A stretch of DNA of 64,000 nucleotides from an uncultured Victivallales bacterium (GTDB lineage Bacteria; Verrucomicrobiota; Lentisphaeria; Victivallales; UBA1829), in assembly GCA_944390735.1 (NCBI GenBank), contig CALXRL010000094.1, forward strand, positions 83,771-147,770, written 5' to 3'. Position 1 is the first letter of the stretch; each line of letters opens with the position of its first letter. Positions 53,517 through 62,971 of the stretch are shown in pieces. A program made the position numbers and the translations under genes. The notes under the pieces were generated by a model. That model was not told where the DNA came from and did not search any database. It saw only the letters and a list, made by a program, of their open reading frames with translations.

Positions 53517-54779
53517 TTATTTCTTTTCGGCTGCTTTTGCGCGTTCGTCTTTGATTTTGAGGTTGGCTGCGGTGTCCTCGGTGGTGAAGTAGACCGCGTC
53601 GCCGGGCTGAACACGGAGTTCCTCGGACGGGATGGAGGCCTTGTCGATATTGGCAACCGCATAGTTGTCACCGACCTGGGTCACCACGATTTTTGCGATG
53701 AACTGCGGCTTGTTGGTGGTCAGGTTGCGGGCAACTGTGAGAGTGTAGCCGGGAAGCAGATCCATATACAGAACCTTGCTCTCCTTTTTGAATTTCTTGA
53801 CCACCGGAATCTTCGCTCCGAGATTGAGGACCACAAATCCCCAGCGGTCATTGACTTTTTCAACTTTCCCCTGAATTTTGCTGTACAGTTCCATATCGCT
53901 GGGCGGGAGTCCGCCGTCGGGATTCAGAAGAAGAGCCAGCTTTTTGATTTCCGCATCTTTTTTCCGGATGGTGGCATTGAGGTCGTTGATGCGTTTATCC
54001 TTGTTTTTGCCTTCGTTGATTTTCTGATCTCTTTCGCGTTTGACCTGAGCCAGTTCGCGTCTGGTCTTGTTGAGATCATCTCTCATCTTGTTGACGCCCT
54101 GCTGGAGTTTCTTGAGGGCGTCCGCGTAGTTGTTGCCGCCGAGCTGCGGAGCGGGTGCGCCGACCGTTCTGGCAATCTGCGCGAAGTTCTGGTTGTAGAC
54201 GTTGATGCGGTTCTTCATGGCGTTGACCGCATTGGTGAATTTTCTTGCAACTTCGGTCGGGCTCTTCTTGAGCTCTCCGACGGATGTGGCCGCTCCGGCG
54301 CTTCCCGAGATGCGGACATAATCTTTGAAGATGGATGCGTTGCGGTCGGCGGTCCGTTTCGCTCCGCTGACAATCTGCTGCTGTTTGGCTGCGGAAGTGT
54401 CCAGTTTTTCCAGATCCGCGGTCTTCACATTATTGATTTCCGCATATTTCCCAACCTGATTCAGCGCTTCCGCGAGAGCATCGCGCTGAGCGATGATTTT
54501 CTTGGCTCCTTCCGGAAGTTTCGGAAGCGCTTTTTCCAGTTCTGAAAGATCTTTCTGGTTGAAGTTTTTATGGTTCAGTTTTTCGCCGTTCAGTTCGACT
54601 GCCAGATTGGTCCCTGACTTCGCATCCAGATTTTTTGCTGTCTGGCTGATGGTCTGCGTCATTTGCTCCCACCCGCTGACAAGCTTTTCCCGCTTGTTGA
54701 AAAGCAGATAAGAGAACACTACTGCCGCAATGGCAAACACCAAGACCAAGATGTTGACAATCCTGTTTACAACGCGCAT
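53517..54779 (-). CDS. Membrane-anchored coiled-coil protein of unknown function
   Basis: 420 residues: a transmembrane helix at 8-27, a helical region with lengthy coiled-coil (about 200-285, rich in K, R, D, N, E), and a C-terminal beta-rich domain from about 300 (KVEKVNDRWGFVVLNLGAKI and a VQPGDAVYF end) that looks like a small beta-barrel. Such an anchor-coil-barrel plan is reminiscent of envelope or transport adaptor proteins, but no family was recognised. The AGGAG site lies just before the ATG; a TATAAT box at 54797-54802 lacks a clear -35 partner. Confidence 0.7.
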   Translation of the reverse strand: MRVVNRIVNILVLVFAIAAVVFSYLLFNKREKLVSGWEQMTQTISQTAKNLDAKSGTNLAVELNGEKLNHKNFNQKDLSELEKALPKLPEGAKKIIAQRDALAEALNQVGKYAEINNVKTADLEKLDTSAAKQQQIVSGAKRTADRNASIFKDYVRISGSAGAATSVGELKKSPTEVARKFTNAVNAMKNRINVYNQNFAQIARTVGAPAPQLGGNNYADALKKLQQGVNKMRDDLNKTRRELAQVKRERDQKINEGKNKDKRINDLNATIRKKDAEIKKLALLLNPDGGLPPSDMELYSKIQGKVEKVNDRWGFVVLNLGAKIPVVKKFKKESKVLYMDLLPGYTLTVARNLTTNKPQFIAKIVVTQVGDNYAVANIDKASIPSEELRVQPGDAVYFTTEDTAANLKIKDERAKAAEKK

Positions 54780-54962
54780 CTTTTACTCCTAAGTTTATTA
54801 TATTAATTATTTTATCTTTTCCATTTGCAAGCTCAGCATAAACTTACAATAGATATCAGAGGTTGTCAAATCCGTTTTTCAAAAAAAACAGAGCTTTTTT
54901 TCGGAATTTTTATTGATTTTGCCGTTTTCCCCTTTATTTTTCTTCCCGAAAGGGGTTTTATC

Positions 54963-55583
54963 ATGTTTCAGACAGAGCAGATCCGGGTTGGCGGATTCGA
55001 TTCCAACTTTTCTTATCTTGTCCGGAACGGGACGGATTGTGCGATTGTGGATCCCTGCGGTGATGTGGAGAAAATTCATGCGGCATGGAATGCGGCAAAG
55101 AGTGCAATTCCCTTCCTGAAAAGCACTTACATTCTTTTGACGCATTCGCATGCCGATCATGTTTCTGGTATTTCGCTTGTCCGGCGTTTTTTCCCGGCGC
55201 CGGTCTGCGCCTCGCGTTTCACGCCTCTGCGCTGCGACCGGAAACTGGACGACGGAGAGCGTCTCCCGCTCGGGGAGGGATTTCTGGAATGTCTTCTTAC
55301 GCCGGGACATTCGCCGGATTCCATCTGCTACAGAACCTCGGATGATTCCGCGCTGTTTACCGGAGATACCCTGTTTGTCGGCTGCTGCGGATTCTGCCGA
55401 GCGGAGCCGATGTTTGCCTCTCTGCGCCGTCTCCGGGCGCTGCCGGATTGCCTGACGGTCTATTCCGGACACGATTACGGAGAGTTTCCCAGCGATTCCC
55501 TGGGGCGGCAGAAGCGTGTGAATCCCTACTTGTCCGCGGAAACGCTTGCGCAGTTCCGGGAGCGTCTCAGGCATCTGGAGTGA
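54963..55583 (+). CDS. MBL-fold hydrolase, glyoxalase II-like
   Basis: 206 residues. The metal motif THSHADH lies near residue 60, with later GHSPDS, FTGDTLF and the GHDYGE segments expected for a hydroxyacylglutathione hydrolase-like binuclear enzyme. Substrate is not determined; small forms of this family also act as persulfide dioxygenases or general thioesterases. The start at 54963 follows a GAAAGGGG site; the frame open further upstream shows no homology. It converges on marC with 8 bp between stops. Confidence 0.86.
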   Translation: MFQTEQIRVGGFDSNFSYLVRNGTDCAIVDPCGDVEKIHAAWNAAKSAIPFLKSTYILLTHSHADHVSGISLVRRFFPAPVCASRFTPLRCDRKLDDGERLPLGEGFLECLLTPGHSPDSICYRTSDDSALFTGDTLFVGCCGFCRAEPMFASLRRLRALPDCLTVYSGHDYGEFPSDSLGRQKRVNPYLSAETLAQFRERLRHLE

Positions 55584-55591
55584 GAGGCGCG

Positions 55592-56218
55592 TCATGCCGG
55601 AAACAGCAGATTCCGGATTCCCTGAAAGATCATCTGCGCGGCAAAGGCGGAGAGAAAGAGCCCCGTCACTTTGCTGATGATGGTGATGCCTTTGCGTTTC
55701 AGAATCTCTTCCGCCTTGTTTCCAAGTGTGAGCAGCAGCGTCAGCGCGGCGATGGCCAGCAGGAGCGAGGAAAGATTCCGGATCATGGGCAGCCATTCGG
55801 TCGGATCGGCTCCCATCACGATCAGCGCCGCTGTCGTGCCGGGACCGACGGTGATCGGGATGGCAAGCGGAACCACGGCGATGTCGTCGTACTCCTCCGG
55901 ATTCTCCTTGCCCTCCGCCGCGCGGGCGCTGCCGTTGCCGTTTCCGTTGCCCCGGACAAGCCCGATGGCGTTCAGGAACAGAATCGTTCCGCCGCCGATT
56001 CGGAAGGCGTCAATCCCGATGCCGAACAGCATGAAAATAAAGTTGCCGAAATAGAAGAGCGCCACGCAGGAGATCACCGTCGCGATCCCCGTTTTGAGTG
56101 CCACGCGGAAACGCTCCTGGCGCGTGTAGTCCTGCGTCATGGAGAGAAAGGCGGAAAGAACCGCAAATGGCGTCAGAAGAATGAAAAACTGAAACGCTAA
56201 ATTGAAAAATTCCCTCAT
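55592..56218 (-). CDS. marC: MarC/UPF0056 family membrane protein
   Basis: 208 residues with six transmembrane segments in two halves. The central VPLAIPITVGPGTTAALIVMG is the diagnostic MarC motif, and IGGGTILFLNAIGLVRG precedes a glycine/asparagine-rich loop. The biochemical role of MarC is unknown despite its name. The start at 56218 follows a GGAGG site, preferred over a Met 15 codons upstream. Confidence 0.92.
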   Translation of the reverse strand: MREFFNLAFQFFILLTPFAVLSAFLSMTQDYTRQERFRVALKTGIATVISCVALFYFGNFIFMLFGIGIDAFRIGGGTILFLNAIGLVRGNGNGNGSARAAEGKENPEEYDDIAVVPLAIPITVGPGTTAALIVMGADPTEWLPMIRNLSSLLLAIAALTLLLTLGNKAEEILKRKGITIISKVTGLFLSAFAAQMIFQGIRNLLFPA

Positions 56219-56262
56219 GAAGTCCTCCGTTTTCCGGATGTCTGAAGACAGATCAGTAAGCA

Positions 56263-56291
56263 AATATAGTGCCGTCTTCCCTTTTTTTCAA
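56263..56291 (-). promoter_or_regulatory. Promoter of marC
   Basis: On the minus strand TTGAAA (56286-56291) and TATATT (56263-56268) are 17 bp apart, about 45 bp before the start. Confidence 0.68.
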
Positions 56292-56329
56292 GGGCGGAAT
56301 CCCGGATTCCGGTGCGGAGGGCGGAGGAA

Positions 56330-58441
56330 TTATTTAATCAGATAATCCGGTTTGTCGGTGCGGAAGGAGCCCGCCGGAAGTCCGTCCAGATTGCAGAGAT
56401 TGGCGCCTTCCGGATAGCTGTCCCAGGCGTAGCGGACGGCTCTCGGGGAGGGGACCTCGGGCGACCACACCACGACGGTTTTCCCGTCGATGACGGCATT
56501 GGCCCAGACGAATTTTCCATCGTTTCCGGCGATGGAAAACTGTTTCAGGCTTCCGCCTTTCGCCATCAGTCCTCTGCCGACAAAACGGAAGAAAAGACGA
56601 ATGCGTCCGCCTTCGATTTTCATTTTTTCGTAGATGGGGCCTCGGGTCATGACCTTTTCCGCGGATGCCAGCTCGCCTTTCCCGGCGGCGCGGACCGGTT
56701 CCCTGCCGTAGGCGATGCGTTCCGCCTCCAGCGCCAGCCGTCGGGCGACTTCCTGCTTGTTTTTCGGATGGATGTCATTCGGATCGCCGATGTCGATGGC
56801 CGTCGCCATTCCGGTGTTGGGAAGCAGAAGCGCCGCCTCCTGCACTTCCCGGAGGGGCGCCCAGCCGCCTCGGGCGGAGGGACGGCGGTTCCGGAAAAAG
56901 TCGGGCGGCAGTTTCTTCTGCGGCTGATGACGCTCAAACGCCGCCAGCTGCACAAATAAAAAGGGCATGGCCGGTTCGTTCCACGCTTTCCGCCAGGACT
57001 GGATCAGAAGCGGAAAATAGGTCATATAGGCTTTCGGATCGCTGGCATTGGCCTCGCCCTGATACCACAGAATTCCACGGATCGGATACGTGGTCCAGGG
57101 CGCGATCATCGCATTGTAAAGGACGCTCGGCGTATTCTGATTGTAGGGGAAGGGCGGCTGCGGGCGCGGCGGAATTTTTCTGGAATCCACCGCGAATTCC
57201 AGTTTTGCCAGCCATCTTCCCGCCAGATCCATTGTTTTTCCTGTGGAGGAGACCAGGCGAAGCTCTCCGACGGCCGCCGCGGAGGCGTGGTCGATGATCC
57301 GGATGGCCAGCGTGTTTGCGCCAGCTCTGGCCGTTCCCGCCGGAATGCGGTAATTTCTCGGAATGCTCCAGTAGGAGGGGGTTTCCGTTCCGGTTCCGCC
57401 GATGCGCACCCCGTTGAACCAGGCTTCGTCGCAGTCGTCGATGCGGTCGATTTTCAGGGTGAGATCGCTTTGGGCAAACTCCGGGGAAAGCTGGATGGTT
57501 TTCCGAATCCAGAAGACTCCGTCAAGATCGAAAAAGGGGGGATTGGCATCCACTTCCCCGGGAAGATCCAGAGCGGTCCATCCGGTCTCGGGAATGGATT
57601 CCTTCTTCCATTCGGCGGCGGCGCGTGTCGCAGCCGGGTTGCTGTTCAGAAAATCGGATTCCCATTTCCGGAAGCGCCGGAGAAACTCCCGATGCCGCTG
57701 TTCGAGGGTTTGCGGTGTCTGGCTGCGCGCATCGCGGAGAATGGCGAGATCCTGCGTCAGTCCGGCGGATTCAAAAGCGTTTCTGCCGATCCAGGCCTGA
57801 ATCCGGGTTCCGCCCCAGGCACTGTCAATGAGTCCGATCGGCACCCGGAGATCCGTCTGAAGTTTTCGGCCGAAAAAATAGGCGATGGCGGAAAAATTTT
57901 CAACGGTCGCGGGGGAGCAGATCTCCCAGCCGGAGCCCTCCGGTTGACTTTGCGGTCCGTGGAACGCGGTCTTGCGAGCCTCTTTGAAGAGACGGATCTG
58001 CGGATAGTCCGCCGCCAGAGCAATCTCCTTTTCCGGATTCAGACAGGACTTGACCGCCATCGCCATGTTCGACTGGCCGGAACAGAGCCAGACCTCGCCG
58101 AAAAGAACATTTTCAAAGACGGTTTTCCGGTCCGCTCCCTCGATGGTGAGCGAATAGGGTCCGCCCGGTTTCATGGCGGGGAGAAGGGCAGTCCAGCTTC
58201 CGTCACTGCCGGCTTCGGCAAACACGGTTTTTCCGTTCAGAGTCACCAGAACGCCTTTTCCCGGAGCAGCCGTGCCCGTGATCCGGACCGGTTTCTCCGC
58301 CTGAAGCACCATATTGTTTCCATAGGTGGCGCGGACGGTATATTCTCCGCTCAGCCGTTCATTGCGGAACGGGGCGCACGCGGAAAGAAGAGTCAGCGCC
58401 AGAACAACCGGCGTCAGAATGCGATGGCTTAGCGGGAACAT
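56330..58441 (-). CDS. Sialate O-acetylesterase, exported lipoprotein
   Basis: 703 residues. The signal ends in lipobox LLSAC (C22). The SGNH-type catalytic serine is S124 in SGQSNM, and later a DPNDIHPKNK stretch carries the Asp/His of the catalytic set. A jelly-roll insertion (about 300-400, with WFNGVRIGGTG) interrupts the esterase, as in other SASA/DUF303 proteins. It removes O-acetyl groups from sialic acid or plant-type glycans at the cell surface, so fits a mucin or polysaccharide degrader. It follows the HypF-like gene by 23 bp and has a GGAGG site. Confidence 0.9.
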   Translation of the reverse strand: MFPLSHRILTPVVLALTLLSACAPFRNERLSGEYTVRATYGNNMVLQAEKPVRITGTAAPGKGVLVTLNGKTVFAEAGSDGSWTALLPAMKPGGPYSLTIEGADRKTVFENVLFGEVWLCSGQSNMAMAVKSCLNPEKEIALAADYPQIRLFKEARKTAFHGPQSQPEGSGWEICSPATVENFSAIAYFFGRKLQTDLRVPIGLIDSAWGGTRIQAWIGRNAFESAGLTQDLAILRDARSQTPQTLEQRHREFLRRFRKWESDFLNSNPAATRAAAEWKKESIPETGWTALDLPGEVDANPPFFDLDGVFWIRKTIQLSPEFAQSDLTLKIDRIDDCDEAWFNGVRIGGTGTETPSYWSIPRNYRIPAGTARAGANTLAIRIIDHASAAAVGELRLVSSTGKTMDLAGRWLAKLEFAVDSRKIPPRPQPPFPYNQNTPSVLYNAMIAPWTTYPIRGILWYQGEANASDPKAYMTYFPLLIQSWRKAWNEPAMPFLFVQLAAFERHQPQKKLPPDFFRNRRPSARGGWAPLREVQEAALLLPNTGMATAIDIGDPNDIHPKNKQEVARRLALEAERIAYGREPVRAAGKGELASAEKVMTRGPIYEKMKIEGGRIRLFFRFVGRGLMAKGGSLKQFSIAGNDGKFVWANAVIDGKTVVVWSPEVPSPRAVRYAWDSYPEGANLCNLDGLPAGSFRTDKPDYLIK

Positions 58442-58464
58442 GGAACGATCCTCCGGTTCAAGGC

Positions 58465-60798
58465 TCAGGACATTCCTCCGAACACGGCCTGGCCGATGCA
58501 GACGGAGGATTCGTCGGGAGATGTTTTTTCATGGGTGTAGACTTGAAAGCCCCGTTGCGTCAGGGTCTCTTTGACGATTCTGGTCAGGCTGGGACTCAGG
58601 AACGCCGTTCCCGAAAGCACCACCTGTCTGCGTCCGGTCCGGTCCGCCGCGTGCTCCGCAAGTTTCCCCGCCGCATTTCCGACCGCCAGCAGAAACGCCA
58701 TGACCAGTTCCGCCCGGGGCTGATCTTTCTGCCAGGACGGATCGCTCAGGCTGCGGAAGGTCTCGGACCAGTCGACCATCATCAGTCCGTCGTCATCGGC
58801 CAGCTGGAAGCCGAACCGCGGGACCAGCCGTTCCGCCGCCTCCCGCGACTGCAGATGCGACAGCGTCGATTCCATCCGGATCATGACCTGATTGTCATAG
58901 GTCTGCTGAAACGGCAGCAGAGCGAGCGCCGCTCCAACCGCCTTGAAAAGCGGAAGCGCCGCATGGGTCTTGCGCACTTCGGCGTTCTGCCGCCGGGTCC
59001 GTTCCGATTCCCAGGTTTCGCGGGAAAGGGCAAGATTCTGCAGCAGCTCGTCGCGAATGGGCAGTCCGAGCCGCTCCATGTTCAGAAGGCAGAGAAGCTG
59101 CGGATCGGAGAAGGCTCCCCGTTCCGGCACCGGCGAGGAAATCGGTGCAAAAGAGCCGAGCCGGCGGAAGGCGTTGAAGGAGATGTCCATCATTTCCGCA
59201 CCCCAGATCATCCCGTCCGGGCCGTAGGCTCCTCCGTCGAAGACAAGGGCGAGAGCGTTGTCAAGCCCATGTTCCACCATGCAGGCGATTGCGTTCGCGT
59301 GATGGCGCTGGGCGGTCGCCAGCGGCAGCGAGTATTTTTCAGAAAAACGGAGCGCCTCCCGCGCGGAGAGCGCATTGATGTCCATATCGCAGACCACAAT
59401 GTCGGGCACCTGGGCGAAAAGCAGCAGAAAGCGTTCGCCCACCAGCGAGAGGGAGCGTGCATTTCGATCATTTAGAATCGTTCCCATCTGCTGCGAAACC
59501 GCCACGGAGTTGCGATATCCGAGGGCAACCGCCGAGGAGTGATCGGATCCCAGTGCCAGCGCCACCCGCCGGAGATTCCGGTGCAGCTTGACCGGCGTCG
59601 GACAGATCCCCCGCGAGCGCCGCCACGTGATCACCTTTCCGTCCTGAACCGACATCACTGATGATCCGCTGTTCTGCCAGATCTTCAGATCATGATTCAG
59701 AACATAGTCGGAATAGGCCGCGACCGCGTTGAAATCCTCGTCGCCGCCCGCGTCGTCGGGATCAACCGGCTTCGGTCCGCCGACAAAGGCGAACAGGTCG
59801 AACTGACCGTGCAGACTGTCCGCAGTCGGCCGACTTTCGAACAGAAGGCGGAGCATCGCTGTCGGCGGAAGCGCCACGCCCATGGTCTCCGGAAAATCGG
59901 GGCAAATATTTGCGCAGACAAGCGGAATGTCCGGTTTCGGCTTCAGAATCACCACCGGAGCGGCGGGAGAGGTCAGCAGTTTCTCCTCCTCCTCGGAGCA
60001 GAAGCAGTATTTCCGTACCACGTCGATCTCCCTTGCCATGATGGAGACCGGTTTATTGAAGAGTTTCTTCCGGCGGCGCAGCTCCAGAATGGCATTGTTG
60101 TCGAGCGCGTTGCAGAGCGTGATGAATCCATCGTTGGCCTTGACGGAGAGAATCCCTCCATGCTGAAGGGAGTCGCAGGCCGTTTCCAGCGGCGAATAGG
60201 AGTCGACGATGGAGCCGGAGCGGTCCATCAGCAGCGCGCTGGGTCCGCAGAACGGGCAGGCCTGATCCGGATTGCCTTTGTGCTGTTCCGTGTCACGGAT
60301 CTTTTCGGCACACTCCCGGCAGGGAGGAAATGCCATGAACGCCGAGTTGTGCCGGTTGAACGGCGAAAGCGTCTGCACCGAATAGCGGGGACCGCAGTTC
60401 GCACAGGAGACAAACGGATAGTGATAGGAGGGGGAATCCGGATCCAGCATTTTCCGGATGCAGTCGGGGCAGGGGGCCTTGTCCGCCTCCACATGGGCCT
60501 CGTAGAGAACCGGACCGAGAATTTTGAACGGTCGCGGTTCCGGGGAGGGCGCCGGCGCCGCAGTCTTCTGGGCAAGACGGATCGCCGTGAGAGAAAGACT
60601 TCTCGGCAGTTTTCCCGGAAGCGAACGGATGAAATCGCCGATTTCCTCGTCCTCTCCGTCGAGACGCAGCACCGCACCGTCCGGAGTTTCCGCCGCCCAG
60701 CCCCCCAGATGCGCTTCCGATACGACGCGCCAGATAAACGGCCGGAACCCCGGTGACTTCAGATTGCCTTTCAGCTCAAATGTAACGGAACTGCGCAT
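58465..60798 (-). CDS. Degenerate HypF-like protein next to HydF
   Basis: 777 residues with full HypF order: acylphosphatase-like (1-90), two zinc fingers (C110-x2-C113-x18-C132-x2-C135 and C160-x2-C163-x17-C181-x2-C184), YrdC-like (about 205-400), and Kae1-like (about 425-777). Several active residues differ: the acylphosphatase Asn is replaced in GWAAETPDG, the HHHAH metal motif reads QRHHAN, and the terminal VLSGG motif reads VLSGTAF. The neighbours are HydF (14 bp upstream) and a sialate esterase, not hypC/D/E. HypF normally makes the cyanide ligands of [NiFe] hydrogenase. The start at 60798 is where acylphosphatase homology begins. Confidence 0.85.
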   Translation of the reverse strand: MRSSVTFELKGNLKSPGFRPFIWRVVSEAHLGGWAAETPDGAVLRLDGEDEEIGDFIRSLPGKLPRSLSLTAIRLAQKTAAPAPSPEPRPFKILGPVLYEAHVEADKAPCPDCIRKMLDPDSPSYHYPFVSCANCGPRYSVQTLSPFNRHNSAFMAFPPCRECAEKIRDTEQHKGNPDQACPFCGPSALLMDRSGSIVDSYSPLETACDSLQHGGILSVKANDGFITLCNALDNNAILELRRRKKLFNKPVSIMAREIDVVRKYCFCSEEEEKLLTSPAAPVVILKPKPDIPLVCANICPDFPETMGVALPPTAMLRLLFESRPTADSLHGQFDLFAFVGGPKPVDPDDAGGDEDFNAVAAYSDYVLNHDLKIWQNSGSSVMSVQDGKVITWRRSRGICPTPVKLHRNLRRVALALGSDHSSAVALGYRNSVAVSQQMGTILNDRNARSLSLVGERFLLLFAQVPDIVVCDMDINALSAREALRFSEKYSLPLATAQRHHANAIACMVEHGLDNALALVFDGGAYGPDGMIWGAEMMDISFNAFRRLGSFAPISSPVPERGAFSDPQLLCLLNMERLGLPIRDELLQNLALSRETWESERTRRQNAEVRKTHAALPLFKAVGAALALLPFQQTYDNQVMIRMESTLSHLQSREAAERLVPRFGFQLADDDGLMMVDWSETFRSLSDPSWQKDQPRAELVMAFLLAVGNAAGKLAEHAADRTGRRQVVLSGTAFLSPSLTRIVKETLTQRGFQVYTHEKTSPDESSVCIGQAVFGGMS

Positions 60799-60812
60799 AA
60801 TCCTTGCTTGTT

Positions 60813-62045
60813 TCAGGTTTCTTTCTGCTTGCGATAGGCCTCGTAGACGCCGGGGAAGGGCCGCAATGCGCGCTCCAGAATTCCGACGCAATGCGCGATT
60901 GCCACCCCGTAATTGGTGAACGGAACTTCTTTCGCCCGACAGAATTCCATTCTGGAAAGCACCTCTCTGCGGTTGAAGGTGCAGGCGCCGCAGTGGATGA
61001 CGAGTTCATATCCGGAGGGATCGCGCGGGAAATCGTGTCCCTGCACATGAGTGATGTCCAGTTCTCCTCCGGCTTTTTTTCTCAGCCAGGCGGGGATTTT
61101 CACGGTTCCGATATCTTCCCCGATGGGATGATGCGAACAGGCCTCCGCGATCAGAACCCGGGATCCCGGTTTCAGTCGATCAATGGCTGCCGCTCCCGCC
61201 GCACAGGTGGCAAGGTCTCCTTTCAGGCGCGCCATCAAAATGGAGAAGGAGGTCAGCTTGATATGCTGCGGAGTCAGGGCGGAGACCGCGGCAAACGCCT
61301 GCGAGTCCGTCACGACGAGTTCCGGATCGGTTTTCAGGTTTGCCAGCGCGGATGCGAGAGCGTTTTCCTTGACGACGAGACAGTAGGCATTGCTGTCCAA
61401 CGTATCGCGGATCGCCTGTACCTGCGGAAGGATCATGCGTCCTTTGGGCGCTTCGAGGTCGATCGGTGTGACCAGTACGCAGCATTCTCCGGGATGGAGC
61501 AGGTCTCCGAGCATCCGGGAGGCGCTCAGGAAATCCTCGGGCGCAAGTTCAATGATTTTCTGTCGGAGGGCTTCGAAACCGGTTTTTTCGGCGGCGGAGA
61601 GGGTGACATGCGGTACTTTTTCCCTGTCGAGCCGAGCGACAAGTTCCGCCGGCGGTTCCCCCAGATCGCTTTTATTGAAGACGACAATGACGGGCGTTTT
61701 CCGAGCGAGGAACTCTGTCAGGAGGTTTTCTTCGAGAGAATCCCATCGGCCCTGCGGGGAGACGATGAGGGCAAGATCGGTGCGTTCGATCATTTTTCTG
61801 CTTCGTTCGATGCGCATGAGACCGAGTTCGCCGCAGTCATCGAGTCCAGCCGTGTCGATAAAGAGCACAGGACCCAGCGGAAGCATTTCCATTGCCTTTT
61901 CGACGGGATCGGTCGTTGTGCCAGGCGTGTCGGAGACAATGGAGACCTTCTGCCGCGCCAGAACATTCAGAATGGAGGATTTTCCAGCATTCCGTTTTCC
62001 GAAGACGCCGATCTGCAGCCGTAAACCTTTAGGAGCATTCTGCAT
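60813..62045 (-). CDS. hydF: [FeFe]-hydrogenase maturation GTPase HydF
   Basis: 410 residues. G domain with P-loop GKRNAGKSS (16-24), Thr loop, TAGLDD and NKSD; dimerisation domain in the middle; and a C-terminal cluster domain with C303-x-H305 then H351-C352-x2-C355, the ligand pattern of HydF. HydF is the scaffold that carries the 2Fe subcluster to HydA. HydE, HydG and HydA are not in this window. The start at 62045 fits the family's N-terminus; the open frame continues for 23 codons upstream. First gene of the HydF/HypF-like/esterase series. Confidence 0.94.
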   Translation of the reverse strand: MQNAPKGLRLQIGVFGKRNAGKSSILNVLARQKVSIVSDTPGTTTDPVEKAMEMLPLGPVLFIDTAGLDDCGELGLMRIERSRKMIERTDLALIVSPQGRWDSLEENLLTEFLARKTPVIVVFNKSDLGEPPAELVARLDREKVPHVTLSAAEKTGFEALRQKIIELAPEDFLSASRMLGDLLHPGECCVLVTPIDLEAPKGRMILPQVQAIRDTLDSNAYCLVVKENALASALANLKTDPELVVTDSQAFAAVSALTPQHIKLTSFSILMARLKGDLATCAAGAAAIDRLKPGSRVLIAEACSHHPIGEDIGTVKIPAWLRKKAGGELDITHVQGHDFPRDPSGYELVIHCGACTFNRREVLSRMEFCRAKEVPFTNYGVAIAHCVGILERALRPFPGVYEAYRKQKET

Positions 62046-62185
62046 ACTGTCTATCTTTCCTTCATTTCCGGAAAATTCCGGTTCATTTCTGATCATACGT
62101 CGGAAATCTAACACTTATTCTTAAATCTTTCCAGTCTGATTCATGAAAAAAAAGGGCCGGAAGGAATTTTTTTGCAGAAAAGCTG

Positions 62186-62213
62186 TTGATTTTTCCATTT
62201 TTCACGATACATT
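62186..62213 (+). promoter_or_regulatory. Promoter of hisB
   Basis: TTGATT (62186-62191) and TACATT (62208-62213) are 16 bp apart, about 30 bp before the hisB start. Confidence 0.6.
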
Positions 62214-62244
62214 CCGGAAAGAAACCTGGAAGGAGCTGCTGTTT

Positions 62245-62829
62245 ATGAGATCTGCCGAAGTTGCGAGAAAAACGCGGGAGACCGATATTTCCGTCTCCTG
62301 GAATCTGGATGGCGAAGGAGCCTCCGAAATTACCACTGGAATTCCGTTCATGGATCACATGCTCACGCTGTTTGCAAAACACGGCAAATTTGATCTTCGC
62401 GTGAAGGCCGTTGGGGATCTTGAGATTGACTGCCATCACACCATGGAGGATCTTGGGCTGACGATGGGGAAAGCGCTTGTGGAGGCTCTTGGCGACAAGT
62501 CGGGGATCACCCGTTACGGGCATATGCTTCTGCCAATGGATGAAGTTCTTGCCCAGGTGGCACTTGATCTTTCGGGGCGTCCCTTTCTTGTGTATGACGT
62601 TCCGCTTTCCGCGACGTATATCCGGGAGCTGGATACGGCTCTTTTCGGGGAGTTTTTCCGGGCGTTTTCGAATGCTGCCGCGATGAATCTGCATATCCGG
62701 ATTCTGAATCCCGGGGAGACGCATCATGTTCTGGAAGCGGTGTTCAAGGGATTCGGGCGGACGCTTCGCATGGCGGTTGAAATGGATCCCCGGGAGAAAG
62801 GGATTCCCTCCACGAAGGGGTCCCTCTGA
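62245..62829 (+). CDS. hisB: Imidazoleglycerol-phosphate dehydratase
   Basis: Sixth step of histidine synthesis. 194 residues with the duplicated manganese motifs: HHTMEDLGLTMGKAL near 75 and HHVLEAVFKGFGRTLR near 160, plus the opening KTRETDISVSWNLDG and GIPFMDHMLTLFAKHG. Single-domain form without the phosphatase half. The ATG at 62245 has an AAGGAG site; earlier in-frame Mets have none. No other his gene is adjacent, so the pathway is dispersed. Confidence 0.96.
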   Translation: MRSAEVARKTRETDISVSWNLDGEGASEITTGIPFMDHMLTLFAKHGKFDLRVKAVGDLEIDCHHTMEDLGLTMGKALVEALGDKSGITRYGHMLLPMDEVLAQVALDLSGRPFLVYDVPLSATYIRELDTALFGEFFRAFSNAAAMNLHIRILNPGETHHVLEAVFKGFGRTLRMAVEMDPREKGIPSTKGSL

Positions 62830-62884
62830 AGAAAAGGGGGAAATGCGAGCTCGGGGAAGAATTCTCAGTTTTTTGTGGAAATCC

Positions 62885-62915
62885 TTGATTTCGATTTGTT
62901 TTATGCTACTATAAG
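62885..62915 (+). promoter_or_regulatory. Possible promoter of the small lipoprotein gene
   Basis: TTGATT (62885-62890) and TATAAG (62910-62915) are 19 bp apart, slightly long. About 57 bp upstream of the start codon. Confidence 0.35.
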
Positions 62916-62971
62916 TTTGTTGGCTTATGCAGGAAGGCAACAAAACAAATTAAAAAAGAAGGATGCGGAAA

